DNA from: Puccinellia tenuiflora
Taxonomy: Eukaryota; Streptophyta; Magnoliopsida; Poales; Poaceae
Length of the DNA stretch: 64,000 nucleotides
Reading direction: 5' to 3'
Assembly: GCA_012064385.1 (NCBI GenBank)
Contig: QRDG01000396.1
Span: 170,308 to 234,307, forward strand
Shown: positions 33,207-46,586 of the stretch, piece by piece
Position numbering within the stretch: position 1 is the stretch's first letter
Layout: every line of letters begins with the position of its first letter
Program-made: the position numbers and the translations under genes
Notes under the pieces: model-generated
Database searches by the model: none
What the model was told of the DNA's origin: nothing
The model's input: the letters and a program-made list of their open reading frames with translations, nothing else

Positions 33207-33329
33207 CTCCCTCCGTCCAAAAATAAGTGTCTCAAGTTTGACAAAAAGTAGATGTATCTATACATTAAACATGTCTAGATACCTTCACTTTTGACCAAAC
33301 TTGAGACACTTATTTTTGGACAGAGGGAG
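33207..33329. mobile_element. Stowaway MITE
   Basis: A 123-bp element, CTCCCTCCGTCCAAAAATAA to TTATTTTTGGACAGAGGGAG, flanked by TA (33205-33206, 33330-33331). The arms are nearly complementary throughout (GTGTCTCAAGTTTG against CAAACTTGAGACAC). It lies about 180 bp past the SWI3C stop codon. Confidence 0.95.
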
Positions 33330-33505
33330 TATTAAATATGGAACTTATCCGAGAGATTCTGCGGGGCACAGGGAACTAAAATGGAAAACCTAACGACTAA
33401 ATGCATCTACCTGTGATTGTGCAATTGAATTACAATAGTCGGCGACCACAAATCGGAGTTACAAACATGGCATGGATAACTAGGACATGAGACAAGAATC
33501 TCTCC

Positions 33506-36500
33506 TTAACCAAAACTCGAATTGTTCCCGGAAGGCGGTCTAAGCATTGAATGATGGTTAGGAGTAGCCGAACTGGGCATGCCTGGGTTGAACATGACAC
33601 TTGGTGCTGATGACGTGGAGCCAGGGTGGATAGCTGAGAGTGGCAGGCGAGGCCCAAATGAGAGCATCTGTTGTTGCTGCTGCTGCTGCTGACGCTGTTG
33701 CTGCTGCAAGAAAGCCATCTGGGCTGGATGTCCCTGCATGTTATTGGCGTAAAAGGCTTGCATGCTGGCCGGAGGCATGGAGCCTTGCATTGCTGGTGGT
33801 CGAGGGTTGGCTTGATTCATTGGATTTGATGCCATGGTGCTGCTGCCTCCGGGCATTGGACCTCCAGTCGAAGCAAACCGGGCTGACATCACTCGGACAC
33901 GCTGAGCTGTAAGATTCTGCCTTGCCCTCTCAACCTGCTCACTTTCCTTCAAAAGCAAGGTCTCGACCTCTGCGAATTGCTTCAACTTCAACTCCAATCT
34001 CTTTAGCTGTAAATCCGTATTACAGCAAACATAGTTAGAATAATGAAAGCAGCATAAATATCACCTAGTATGTCTCAAGATCATCATAATACCATTATTA
34101 GTATTAATTTCCAGGTGATTAACAGAAGCAGGCTGGGTAAGATTTCAGACCAATACTCAAATGATACTTGGCTGAAACTTCCTGGCTTTCAGTAAAAGAT
34201 GGTTTTCCTTTTAATCAATATGATTATCACCTAGTTGCAACAAATTCTATAAATATTATGACCGAACAATTTGTTTTCTTTAACAACATTCAAAATTACC
34301 CAGAATCAGCAAGACTTGTCAAAACCTCATCTGCAGCAAAAACCAATACTTCCGAATCGGAGGCAGCGTTCTTTTTGCTCGCATGAGTCACTTTAATGCC
34401 CAAAACATAAGAGCTTTTCTCAGTGTTTTTATCTGAAGTGTGGTGCGGATTCTGAACTACCATAACCACATGGCAAGGCCAGGAAACCATGTCAAGGGCG
34501 CTCATAATTTGAGTTCTAATCAAAAGAAGCAAAAGATTTGTGCAGTGTTACAGCAACTTCACTATTAAATCAGATTGCAAAGCTTCCATCTTGACTCATA
34601 AAGTAAATGTGCAAGGACTAGCACAACAGGAGCACACACTAAACACATATGCAGCAAAACAAAAGGAAGCAGACTATCAGCACCCTCATAGCAAATTACA
34701 CATGCTGAACTTTTGTGTTCCTACGAACCTGGTGGTTTATGATGGTGGCCGCCAGTCTCTGAATTTCACGCTCCTCCTGATCTGCAAAAAGTTTGCACTT
34801 TGTTGCCGCTGCCGACAAGCCACACATTGCCGCGTATTTGACGTTCTCAGGAGAGACAGATGATGAGGCATCTGTTTCAGAATAATATTGCATTTACAAT
34901 GATTTTGTATTAAAACATTATAAATAAATGGCATACTAAATTCGGGGAATAAAGCAGTTACCATAGTTTGGACGAGCAGCATGACCCATAACATCATTGC
35001 CTTCTGGACACATCCTGAAAGTAAAAACAATGGTAAGAGATACTCAAGAAAGGGGGGAAAAAGACTTAAAAAAAACAAGCATTGTTGTATAAGAAAGGGG
35101 GGAAGACTAGTTGTATGTCGAGGGTTACTCCATGATTGCTTGGCGGTATTGCCAGCCGAACTCGGTGCACTGACTTGACTAAGCAAGTCAAGCAGCTCTT
35201 ACTAGCAATTGATTCAGAACCCAAGTTGCTTGACTTGGGGTAAGTTAGTATCCTGTGTCTGGCTAGTGCTGGATGCCAAAAGAAAGCGCCAAGCAAGGTA
35301 AGAAGGGCGCATGAGGAGCGGTAAATCTAGACACTACAGGTATGATTGATGCCAACTAAAAGTAGTCCTAGACATGCACTAACGACTTAAAACCAGCTTT
35401 CTACCTACCTAAATCTCCAAGTGGACTCGACTTGTCGAATTTAAAACAAAAGTGTGGCAAAATTGAGACTTGCATCTCCTGTCATAAAACCAACATCGCA
35501 AGTTGGATTTGACAAATGTACATTAATGTTAATCACATCACTTGGCATCTGTGATGCAGCATCTTTCTTTAATCTACAATCAACTCCCAATACACAGTCC
35601 TAATAAGCCACCTCACCATTGAAGTTACAGCTCACTGGGTCAAACTCATTTTAAATCTAAAGAGATGTTTTGGCAAGTCCGTAAAACGGTTTACATTGTT
35701 TCATGAGAAAATATTCTTTATGCAAGACACCCTCTGTGGACTACAAATATAATATCAGTACTTGCATTAGTATTGTTAGCAAAGTAATGAGCATGCAAAA
35801 AACAGCAGCAAAGCGCAAGCAATGATACTTATATGATATATACGTGGCTCACCTGGAATCATCTCTCGTCAAAACAGATAATGCTGCATTTGCACAGGAT
35901 GCTGCTATTCTTGGTCCTACTGCAGAAGCCAAAAATGCGACCTGCAAAGCATTTCTGAACAATGAGACCAGCTATATAATAAATCTACAACAGCCTAAAC
36001 AGATGTACAACAATGACAGGAAACTGTATCTAATAACTAGCAAGAAGAACCACTGTGATCCTGAACTTGTGACAGGGATTCTCAGCAAAATTGGCATATC
36101 TGCACCTCACTCTTCAGGTCCATCTAAATATGATGCTTTCAAATTTCATTCAACTGTTGCCGTTCAAAGTTATCATGTCGGAACTAAAAGTTGCTGTGCA
36201 CTCAATATTCCCCATCAAATATGCATGGATTCCCACCTATCATCGGGGTTGCATATTCCCTATAATGCACATCAAGCTTCCTCAATCAGGTGTTTTTTAG
36301 TTCGAGCATTCAACCAATGACAATAAGCTATTTATACTCTTACGGCTTTCTATCCATAGTTTCATGTTGTTCAACAGCTTTTGATGTTTGAACAGGCAAA
36401 TAAACTACAATAAGCTATCCACTCATGCAATGAGTAAAGCTCAACAGTGCTACCACGTGGTCAGCAACTACTAATAGTCACGACTCAATTTCCAAAGTTC

Positions 36501-39500
36501 GGAAAATAATTCATCTAACACAGGGCGGGCTTTGATTCACAAACAATTCAGGTGGATAATTTTGGAATTTGCAATATGCATGCATGTACATCACTAAAAA
36601 TCGACTTTGTAAAAAGAGCTTGAAATAACCATAATGCGACTAATCAAAGGCATTAAGGCTTTTTGACAATTAAATAGCATTAAGCAGTTCGATGAAATTA
36701 CAGACAACAACACATAGTGTGAATTACTCACCAGTGACATGACCGGATTAGCGGAATTGACGAATGGAAGCTGTTGTCCAGGTTGGCTACTTTGAGGAAC
36801 GCTTCCTAAGGAAAATAATTGTCACAGTTACGAAACGCAAGCAGATAACTTTCACCACCATCACAACTGAAATGTAACCTAATTATAAGTTTGCCTACAG
36901 AGCAAATAGTGAGGAAACCTGAAATGCTTCCGTTGGAATATGAATGCAAAAATCCATTGCTTTGTACTCTCGATGAAACAGATGCTTCTGGTACTTCAAT
37001 GCTCTCAAGCAAGCCATCTTCCACTGGAAGACGTATAAAATGGTGAATACATTGTGCCTTTGACTTCGTTCCGACATGCTCAGCAATACCATTCCAGTTA
37101 TCATTGTACTTCTCTACGCCCTCTAGCAACAGTAGAGTTTCATCATCAGTCCAGCTGTCCCCGACATTGTCTAATCCATCTTTCGTTCCATCCACTCTCT
37201 GAAAATCTAAGCTTGAGTGCCCAGGAACAAATCTTGCATCATGGAAGCAATCCGAGCAAAGAGCAATGTCCGCCTGCTCAATCAGTAAAAATGAGTCACC
37301 TCATAGCACCTTTACAGGCTTCTTTCAAAAAGTGGAGTTTACAAAAGTACAGTAGAACTCCTATGATGACAGAGAAATACAGATATTCACCTAGAAAAGA
37401 AAATCATAATGCAATATAATAGCCATCATTCATAAAAGCAGCACATACTGGAACTAAGCATATATATATCCGGAAATCATTGTCAAAGAGATGGAACATT
37501 AAAATTACGGGGAATTCATCAAGTCATTGCAAACATATGTTAACTCCAGATATTTTACTGAATAATGTTCATTCAAGAGAAATGCATCTGTTCATTGGAG
37601 TCAGATCTGATTAATGTGCTTCACTCAGGCCCATCACCGGCTATGGAGACAACTCTTATGTTGCACCCATCTCCCGGACTCTGATGTCCCCATCTCGACA
37701 ACAGCGCCAGCCATGGGTGAGTTGCAGTTTTTGAGTAATTTATGGTACATTCTACGTTGCGTTTTCATAATTTTTGTGGTGTTGCAGTTTTTTTCCAACT
37801 GATTTTATTTTGCCACTGTTCGCACTTCACAAAATTGTTTGTACTTTATGCAACTTACAAACATCTGTATGCTAGTTATCCCGACAATAGATTATGCATT
37901 TAGATTGAAGCCAATAATATAATTACTCATTGTAACAATTTCAATTCAAAGCTAACGTTTCAGATAAGCTGAAGGATGAGATCCGGTCAGAGACTATTAA
38001 CTATTTTAAGATAATTTATCTGTTGGAAGATCTGAACAGATATACATAAACATGCCAGCACAAAATAAGAAAACTATTTATTTATCCATCAAAAACATGC
38101 ACTTCTGATCAAATTTTGTTATTGTTACCATAGCATTTTTCAAGTTGAGTCCCATTTATTAGGACTATTCCAAGTTGGTAATTTTTCAACAGTAGCACCA
38201 CACCATGTGATAGCATAAACAATGCAGTGAGCAGCATATTATAATATTTTCAATACCTACTGTGTGTTAAGACTTTGAATTACTGCAAGATTATTTAATG
38301 CATTTACACAGAGAGGTGCATACTTGGTAGTGGAAAATGTTCACTGACACATCGCAAAGAAATAAGGACAAATAGAAAAATCGGTGTATGTTCAGGAACT
38401 GAAATGTTAGCTGCCCAATTCTCATCCTAAGGTAATTCATGTTCATAACAAAAATGTTATTTATACTAGATTAACATGATAATTGTCACAACAAAGCAAA
38501 TACATTGATAACTTGCAACAGCGTGATAACTCAAAGGTATGTCTTTTAACCAAACCATCCCATAAATTTTATGAGCTTTTGGTACTTAAGATTACAAATG
38601 AGCTTAGAAGTTGAAATGTAACCCTCAAGCATAGCATATAGTTTAATCAATTCATTTCCCCATGGTAGCTCATGTGGTAAACCCATGCTAAACTTTAAAT
38701 GCTGGATACTCAATAATATGGAATCGTTCTACAGAAGAAATTAATTAAGGTTAAATGTGAAGAGAATTACAAAAGAATTTCTCTATAAATCTGGATAGAG
38801 CCTCTTGTAACTGAGAATAAAAAATCTCCATATAGTTACAGTTATATTATGCGTACCTCCTTTTGTGACTCGTAGTGCAAGCTGGGCAAAGGTTGTAAGC
38901 AGTAACTACAAAAATTCTCAGACAGCCGCTCCCAAATCTTTTCATCCAAGTCTGCAAAACCAGTATCACCATTTGGCACCTCCAGAGCAGAGGAAGTTGA
39001 CGCCGCTGAAGTGATATCCTCTGCCCGGGCACTGCACTTTGGACGATCAAACAAAATCAAACCATCAATTGATTTCAATGGCGCGGACGCCAGCTGCAGC
39101 TCTCCTGTCTGCTCCTCTCTGATTAACGATGACGCCAATCTCAAGCCTCGATGCACAGATCCAGCCGCAAGGTAATTAATGATCCCCCAAGTGTCCAAGA
39201 ACCTGACTATCCTACTCAGGTCATACAATTCAGTCGTATTCGTGACAAGCACCTGGCACTCAGCAAATGCAAGTCTCCTCGCAGGACGCTCCAAATACTT
39301 GACAATCACCTTATTCCTCAGCATAATGTACTTCTCCGGTGTATTCCCTGGGGACTTCCCTGAGAAGAAATGTGGCACCACCTGCCTCTCCAACCTGTGC
39401 ACCGTCGCTGGTGAGAACCAATCTACAATTGCAAACCAACCCACACGACCAACATTTTTTTTAATTAGCATTTTATTCTAATGCTTTAGCTCACTAGTAA

Positions 39501-40188
39501 GCATCCTTGGAGTGAAGAACAAACCTGAGTGTCTGGGCACGACAAGTAACTTGCCGTAGAACTGCTTGGGCACGCCTTGGCCTTCCATGAGTAGAGGCAC
39601 CGTGCAGACATAGGAAGATGGCTTGTCAGGGTCATTGGACAGGGATGGATGGTCCGGGAGCATGGCTGCGAGCACCTGGAGCTGCCCGTGCGAGATGTTC
39701 TCGAGCGCCGGGCCAGGGGCAGCCGAGGCACAGCTGTCACCGGACACGGCACGATCGGCGGCGACAACTGCGAGCACGGATGGATGGACCCGGCTGATAG
39801 TACGGCGTGTGGCCACGGGAAAACCGGAGACGGGCTCGGCCGAGGAGAGCACCTCCGCCTCGCGGAGGTCGAGCGCGGTGTCGTCATCGCCGCCACCAGC
39901 GCCTAGGGTTTCGCCCCCGTTGGCGGAGCCGTGGAGCGCGTCGTCTTCGTCGTTCGCCGCCGCGGAGTCGGAGTCGTCGGATTGGTCGGCCCCGCCGGAC
40001 TGCTTCGATGGGGAGGGGTCCTGGGAGCGCTTCCGCTTGCGCCACTTGAGCTTCGCATCTGGGAGGGAATTAGGGTTTTGGGGAGGGAGGGGCGGCGTGA
40101 GTGCGGGAGAAGGGGCTCGCTTCGGGGAATTGCGAGGCGCGAGGGAGTTGGGAGGCGTACCTGAGGAGGACGAGGCCTTGCGAGGCAT
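33506..40188 (-). CDS. SWI3C: SWI/SNF complex subunit SWI3C
   Basis: Core scaffold subunit of plant SWI/SNF chromatin-remodelling complexes, acting in the nucleus. Nine exons on the minus strand join in frame: 40188-40161, 40058-39525, 39422-38857, 37273-36919, 36805-36732, 35941-35853, 35014-34962, 34871-34729 and 34006-33506 (2343 nt, 780 aa). Order of domains: acidic Ser/Asp-rich N-terminus with KLKWRKRKRS; SWIRM (about 178-275, with VVPRHSDWFSP, VHRLERQVVPHFFSGKSP and IVRFLDTWGIINYLA); ZZ-type zinc finger spanning the exon 3/4 junction (CSYC ... CSDCFHDARFVPGH, about 358-400); SANT (about 415-465, SWTDDETLLLLEGVEKYNDN); coiled coil near 615-655; poly-Gln about 715-727. The first intron (40059-40160) is 102 nt without stops, so retention would add 34 residues. 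The 28-nt first exon is preferred because SWI3C proteins lack that Pro-rich insert. Confidence 0.93.
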
Positions 40189-40199
40189 CGTCGCCGGCG

Positions 40200-40480
40200 C
40201 CGGCGGAGGCGGAACCGGTGGTGGGAGCTTGGACTGTGTGCCCGCGAGTGAGGGGGGCCACGGCGGGAGGGGGCAGGCACGTGCGAGAGGAGTGAGGAGG
40301 AGGATTTGAGCTCTCCTGTTCGAATTTCTTCACTTTGTAAAGCTCTCCTTTTGAATTTGTGCACCTAGCATCGTCCTCATGTCCCAATATCTTCAAAAAC
40401 GAAAAACACAAAATATCTTACTGTAGTAAAATTTGAAAATAAAAAGGGATAAAGGTGACTGCTGATAAGGCCAGATCTTA
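40200..40480. promoter_or_regulatory. SWI3C 5' leader and proximal promoter
   Basis: GC-rich sequence just upstream of the SWI3C ATG (40188), changing to AT-rich beyond 40310. No clear TATA box was found, as is common for housekeeping chromatin genes. Confidence 0.4.
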
Positions 40481-40486
40481 CGTAAA

Positions 40487-41245
40487 AAGCGTAACTGTCG
40501 AAAGTGTTAAAAATGAGTGATCCTTCGTCAGAATCTATTTTCCACATCCTCTAAGCAATACAGGAGTGATGCTTCTGATCTTCCTCGAGATTTTTGTTTC
40601 AGCTAACGAGTCATTGGACTGTCCTACAAATAGAGATAAAAGTGTGGTGGCACGGCAAGATGCAGTGTTGAAACCGATACCAAGATCTAAGAGTATGGTA
40701 GTGGAACGGCGATGGGTCGAAAATAGGACAACAAGGTGTCAAGGGACATGGGCGGTGGAAGAAACTTTTATAGCTATGAAAACGTTCACTTGTCAACATC
40801 GACAAGAGATACCCTTTGATACACTTGTGATGGAGTACATATCTGAGACTCGTGTGAGAGGATGCGGTGGCGGCTGAGAGGGAAAAGGTTGGAGTTAAAG
40901 TTTAGAGGTTTAGTTTGCATACAAAATAGTGGGTGGGTGAGGGGTGGGCTATTGGATCTAGATCCAATGGCCGGCTCTTACAGAAAAAAAAAGTAACTTT
41001 AAAAAGTGTCAAATATGAGTGAACCTTCATCAGAATCTATTGTCCACATCCTCTAATCAACACAGGAGTAATGTTTCTCATCTACCTCAAGATTTCTGTT
41101 TCAGCCTACGGGTCATTGGATTGTCCTACAAATAGAGATTAGAAAGGGGTGGTGGCACGACAAGATGCGGTGTTGAAGCCGATACCGAGATCTGAGAGTA
41201 TGGTAGTGGAACGACAATAGGTAGGAAATGGGACAACAAGGCGTC
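40487..41245 (+). repeat. Two-copy direct repeat of about 250 bp
   Basis: About 40487-40740 and 40993-41245 align throughout (GTCCTACAAATAGAGAT, GAGTATGGTAGTGGAACG, CAAGATGC(A/G)GTGTTGAA) with scattered substitutions. The unit plus its spacer repeats at about 505 bp. The copies have no conserved frame. It is an old local duplication or part of a repetitive family. Confidence 0.8.
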
Positions 41246-41640
41246 TACACTTTTTCGATAAAGGGTATATTAATACCAAGTTCATACCAATTACACTCGG
41301 CCTCTGCAACAGCATAGCGTCAAGAATTACTCGAGACACCAAGGATGCACACAGCCAAAAAGGGGAAAAAGGCCCGTCAAAACGACTAGAGTCTCGCAAA
41401 AGTATTAGCACCACCCGTGGCGACACCTAGACTACAAAAAATGTTCTCCAAGAGCAACGCCTTCAGAAAAAAAAAACAATGCACAAGTGTTGTCGTCGCC
41501 CGATCTAACCACCATAGTTAGCTCGTGGGTTTTCATCCCGAAGAAGGTCCGAGCAGTCTCGAGACAATGCCTTCAACAAAAAAACAAATAGAGATATGTT
41601 ACTACAGGTACAACCAATGAAAGGTAGATCTAGGGTTCTC
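41246..41640. repeat. Repeat-like sequence of unknown class
   Basis: Starts abruptly at ACACTTTTTCGATAAAGGGT at the end of the second duplicated unit and contains A-runs (about 41466-41478). The composition suggests an inserted retroelement tail in reverse orientation, but no coding domain or target duplication was recognised. Confidence 0.3.
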
Positions 41641-42414
41641 ATCCCAACTCGGCGCTCAAAAAGCACCAACAAGCATTCCCACTTGTCGAGAATACTTTTG
41701 TAAGGCCACCATAGTGGAAGAAGAGAGGGGTCACAAGCTCAAGGGAGACTCTCAAGAGGAAAGAAGAGAGAAAACGTGAGAGAAAATGAGAGCAGTCGTC
41801 TGTCCGATGTTCCCCGCTATAGAAGAATATTTTATCTTGGTAAAACACATGATTTTGAAATGAAGTACATATTTTTATTGTCTCCTGTAGAGGACGCGAA
41901 GTACCATATGAGAGAACTATTTTCTGTTACTGGGCATGCGCTACTGAACTATGTTGTTGTGCGCTCACTACATTAACATTTTTCGTTTCAAGTTGGAAGT
42001 CAATATTCCATTTACATAGCTATTCACAGGTTGCTTAAAATACAGAAGGTGCAAGCACATGTTTTTATGATATTCAGCTGAGCCTGAAATCGACGTTGTA
42101 ATAAGGCACCACTGTTGCTCTTAAGTTCTAATAACAAGCATGTTACTCATCATATGATGCAAGAGAAAGCAAATATGGTGAACACGATAACAAGTCGAAA
42201 CTGTTCTTGTGATTGTTAACATATTCAGTTGGTCCAAAAGTGTGAGTTCATCGCATTTAAAGCATCACAAAACCAGCCTAAAAGTAGCACAATAGTACGA
42301 TGAGGGAGAGGCTAGGTCTCTCCGCCATCTTAAACTGGAAAGGAGACACAATATATTTGCCAGAGTTTGCAGACAGACAGCATAGGCATCACTGTTCATC
42401 TTCACGATCTTCTC
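41641..42414. other. Spacer upstream of the 3' end of RFC4
   Basis: Includes the likely RFC4 3' untranslated region (just below 42415). No other gene or structured repeat was seen. Confidence 0.45.
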
Positions 42415-45400
42415 TTAGAAGACCAACCCTTGGGGGATGTTAAAAAGAGCACGGATTGTCTCGCTAGCCATATCCAGAAGCTGTAAATACTCGTCTGCCC
42501 CATCAACCAAGCACTGCAAATTCCAAATATAAAAAGGATAATGAGAATAATGGAACGGGAGGACCAACTCTTCGGAGAGATCATCATCTTGAGTGTATCA
42601 TCACGTCATAGCACATAGAAAACGTGAAATTATTTCAAATGTAAACCAAAAGTTTTATTCTATTTGATTGATATTGCTGAAATACTCATGTAGACCTTCC
42701 CAGAAAGAGAGAAGCAGAATTACTTATCCTGCATCATAATCCTCTGTCATCCAATTTTTCTGCACTTACTTTTTCTGATGTTGTAGGTTTCTCAGTAGAA
42801 ATATGCAGCTCACGAGAACAAGGGTGAAAAAACAGGGCTGTTTTGTTTTCATACTAAAATTACGGTTGGCTATCCAGTGCAAAGTAGCATATAAACAATG
42901 AGACAAACCTTGTCAGCTTCCCCAAGCTTTTTACATATTCTTGCCTTGTGCTCATCTGGAATATCATCCGCATTAACAATCACATCTAGAAACTGAATGT
43001 GAGCACTTCAGTTAGTGGTACTTATAAGATGAAACAACAGGCAACTACATTATGGGATATATGCACAACGTAAACATAGCTGACCTGTGAGAGCAGCTGG
43101 GAAACTGGATATCCATCTGCAATAATATTGCTAACTTCTTTGTTTGCCACATCAAATTCACCAGATTTGCATGCCGCCAGCAATGACTTGACAATATCTT
43201 CAGGGATAGCCTGATACAGGAAGGCCAACTTGATGAACAAAATAGTTTGACCTCCCAAGGGAGTGCAAAGAATACAGTTTCATGTTCAAACAACCAACTC
43301 TTTTCACAGTAAAACTTATCACGACATGAGTTTGCAACTAAATTATTTTATCACACACGTGCAGAACCTTACCAAATCCTGGTCCAAGATTCATTTTTAT
43401 TAAGTTAATATAAAGAGAACAACTTTATCAAGCAAGCAGGTTTTGGTATAGCAAAATTTACAGGAAGTACCAAAAATGGTCATGTGACATGTAAGTTAGC
43501 CATTTGGTGGTGACGTACCCCTGAAACACTAATCAAGTCGCTGGAAGAAATAGAAGATCCGAATAAGCGAGCTGCACTCTGCAGCAACAAAAGGTAATAC
43601 GAAATGAACATACTTAAATCATAGCATAATGCAAAAGGCTAACTAAGTAAACCATCAGACCTGAAGATAAGTTATAGCACGACGAAGATCTCCTTGAGAG
43701 ATGGCACTTAATGTGGACAATGCCTAATATGGAAAATACAGAAGCCACTCAATAAGTCAATATAAGCCAACAACTAATTAGAGGATTTGTAGCAACACTT
43801 GAGCTAGGAATATGCTTGATTTTGATATATATATATTTTGAAGTGAAAACTGTAAGGTTACCTGAGCATCCAGAGTGAGCCCTTCTTCACTGCATATATG
43901 CAAAATGCGGTTGGTCATGACATCTTCTGAGAGAGGCTTGAACCTAAACTTTGCACATCTTGATGCAAGTGGCTCTATTATCCTGTATTGCACAATGATC
44001 GTGGGTTCAAATTCAGTAAATAATGTACCACAGGAAAAAGTTTATGAATAGATTGACGAATACCTGCTGATATAATTGCATATGAAAAAGAATCTTGTCA
44101 CTTTGGAATAAGTCTCCATAGTACGCCTCAATGCATTCTGTGGAAAAGATCACGGTATCAACAACTCACACATGCCGTATTAATTATTGTAACAAAAACG
44201 ATATACGAGTGCTACACATGGCAATGTACCTGGGCATCTTCTGTCATTGAATCTGCTTCATCTAGTATAATGATCTTGTATGGTGGGCAGGGATAACCAC
44301 TGAAGGACATAGCAAATCAGAAATAGACAAAAGTAGTCAAGAATGTAACTACCAGATGAAACCCGAAAATTTCTAATTGCACTCAGCTTACCCTTTTCGT
44401 GCAGAACCAACAGCCACAGCAGCAAAATCTTTGATCTTTGTCCTCACCACATTAATTCCCCGTTCATCACTAGCATTAAGTTCCAAAACTCTTGCCTTGT
44501 AGAGCTCTGGACTGAGTTATCCAAAGAAGACCAGAAAACGAAAGTTAGTTTCCAATCATACCGACAGTAATCTCATATAGTGTGTCAGAAACAAAACGCC
44601 TTCAAATATTATTTCCTTGTTTTGTGTGTTGGACAAAATGTAACTTTGCTACTATTTGTACTACTTTAAACATATACTTCACATTTTTATTACGAATTCT
44701 ATCACATAAACATTTTGCTATTCTAGTACTTCACATGAAAAGATACAATCTGGTAAAGAGTAAATACACTGTGATGTAGGTGCAAGTAACAGAATATTAA
44801 TCACTCAAAGGTTTTTGAAATGATGAGATATACCAGAACCAATTAGTTATCCCAATCAGGGGAAGCATCTATAAAGCTAAACTACTGAAGTTCTGATTTC
44901 TTAACTTGAGTTAGAATTGAATATACACCATTCAACTCATTAACCCAATGGTGAAGGATTAACACTGTATCTTCTGATGAGTGTGGCCATGTGTACGGCA
45001 CAACCATATCATCACCGATCCAGTAATAAAGCAGGCATTCTGGTCGTCATATGGCCCAGTGAGTATTGACATATCACAGAATCAATCAATCATACCCTCG
45101 AAGTAATTGTTTCCCAATGTTTAAGATTGTAAAAACTCGACATGGCGATATCTGCCAAATAAACAAAAATTCTAACATTGCGATAGCCCATTCTTATCAA
45201 AATATCCAACTTTCTACAGAGAAATGCAGCCCCGTCACTACAAACTGTCCAAGCACAACATTCAACAAAGTTAACACGCCATTGTGATCAAATGGGTCAA
45301 CAGACTGTATACACAAGTAGATCCGATCATCCGACCAAAGCTCAACATCCATTGACTTGACAATTGCACAATGCACCATGCGCATCTAATGTTCCCATTT

Positions 45401-45981
45401 ACGTTGGAGTTGTTGCACATCGCTAACAATTGACAAGTATGACAACTTACAAACTTATTGAGTACTACTAAATACTAATACTGACGGAAGCAAACAAAAG
45501 AAACTCAAAACCGAGGAAAACACTGGCCACCAAGAGCGTACCCATAGAGCTGGTAGGCGATGGCGAGCGCAGTGGTGGTCTTCCCCGTGCCAGGCGGGCC
45601 GTAGAACAGCATGTGCGGCAGCTGCAAGGGGCCAGAACCAAATAAGAAATCTCCCAAGGGGCTCCATGAACAGATTAGGGAAAAAAGCACCATGGATCAA
45701 ATGGATGGAGAGTTAGGGTTGCTGGGTTGGAGCGGCCGCGGCCGTGAACGTACGTCGGAGGTCTGGAGAGTGTTGGTGAGCACCCGGACCACCTCCTCCT
45801 GGTGCGCGACGTCCTTCACCTGCCTCGGCCGGCTGTGGCGCCAGGAGCACGCACGATTAGAGCAGACCACGAGGGCTTATTCGCAAACTGCGTATGAAAT
45901 GGGGAAAGAGGCGGGGTGGGGCGGCGGCGGCGCTTACTATTTCTCCACCCATGGCTGCGAGGACGGCACGAGCGGCGCCAT
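42415..45981 (-). CDS. RFC4: Replication factor C subunit 4 (clamp loader)
   Basis: AAA+ ATPase subunit of the RFC complex that loads PCNA onto primed DNA in the nucleus. Twelve exons on the minus strand join in frame: 45981-45938, 45832-45754, 45621-45542, 44511-44392, 44299-44230, 44137-44064, 43982-43862, 43723-43661, 43578-43519, 43210-43085, 42992-42909 and 42513-42415 (1020 nt, 339 aa). Motifs: N-terminal [14 protein letters not shown]; Walker A GPPGTGKT (49-56); Walker B with DEAD (ILDEAD, 119-124); sensor region FFFICNYIS; the clamp-loader arginine-finger motif SRC (163-165). The length equals what I recall for Arabidopsis RFC4/EMB1968. All catalytic motifs are intact, so it should be functional. 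The upstream region carries two E2F consensus sites. Confidence 0.95.
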
Positions 45982-46058
45982 CTCCTCCTCCTCCTCCTCA
46001 GATGCCGCTGCGGCGTAGGGAGACGGTGGCGATGGTGAGTGGCGGGCGGCTGCTGTAT

Positions 46059-46096
46059 TTTCGCGCGCTCTGTTGCTTTGGGCGGAGGTTTGGCGG
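46059..46096 (+). promoter_or_regulatory. Two E2F consensus sites in the RFC4 promoter
   Basis: TTTCGCGC (46059-46066) and TTTGGCGG (46089-46096) both fit the plant E2F consensus TTTSSCGS. They lie about 80 and 110 bp upstream of the RFC4 ATG (45981). Replication genes, RFC subunits included, are established E2F targets in plants, so S-phase regulation is likely. Binding itself is inferred. Confidence 0.7.
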
Positions 46097-46199
46097 GTGG
46101 GGGGCGTGGTTTTGGTTCCCCGTCGTCTCAATCGAGGGTTTTCGGTACCCAGATTTTTTGGGGATGAAAGAACTGTCTATCCCGCCCGTGTAGTATAAA

Positions 46200-46578
46200 T
46201 ATAGGTGGCCAAACGGGCCGGCACGGCCCGGCACGGCACGGCCCGTTAGGCACGATTATAATCGTGCCGTGCCTGGGCCGGCCCGTGTGCCGCGGCCTGA
46301 CCTCCGGCACGGCCCGGGAGGCACGCCGACGGCCCGTTAGGCACGATTGGCCCGTCGGGCATGGCCCATTTAGCGTAAATGTGACCCAAAAATTGAAAAA
46401 AAATAAAAATAAGTAAAAAAAAAAGCTAAACGGGCCGTGCCGTGCCGGCCCGCGTGCCTCAAACGGGAGCTGGGCACGGCACGGCCCGTTAAGATCCGTG
46501 CCGGGCCGTGCCCGTGCCGTGCTTTAAAAACCGTGCTTCGGGCCGGCCCGCGAAGCACGGCCCGTTTGGCCAGCTATA
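46200..46578. mobile_element. Non-autonomous hAT element, GGCC-rich
   Basis: A 379-bp element with termini TATAGGTGGCCAAACGGGCC and GGCCCGTTTGGCCAGCTATA, flanked by a perfect 8-bp target duplication AGTATAAA (46192-46199, 46579-46586). The interior is built of repeated GGCACGG/CCGTGCC words in both orientations around an A-rich centre. The 8-bp TSD indicates hAT. It lies about 220 bp upstream of the RFC4 ATG. Confidence 0.88.
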
Positions 46579-46586
46579 AGTATAAA

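Noticed and set aside
39623..40309. 228-codon plus-strand frame opposite SWI3C exon 1
   Set aside because: Antisense shadow of the GC-rich exon. It shows no domain, while the minus strand gives a spliced, conserved protein.
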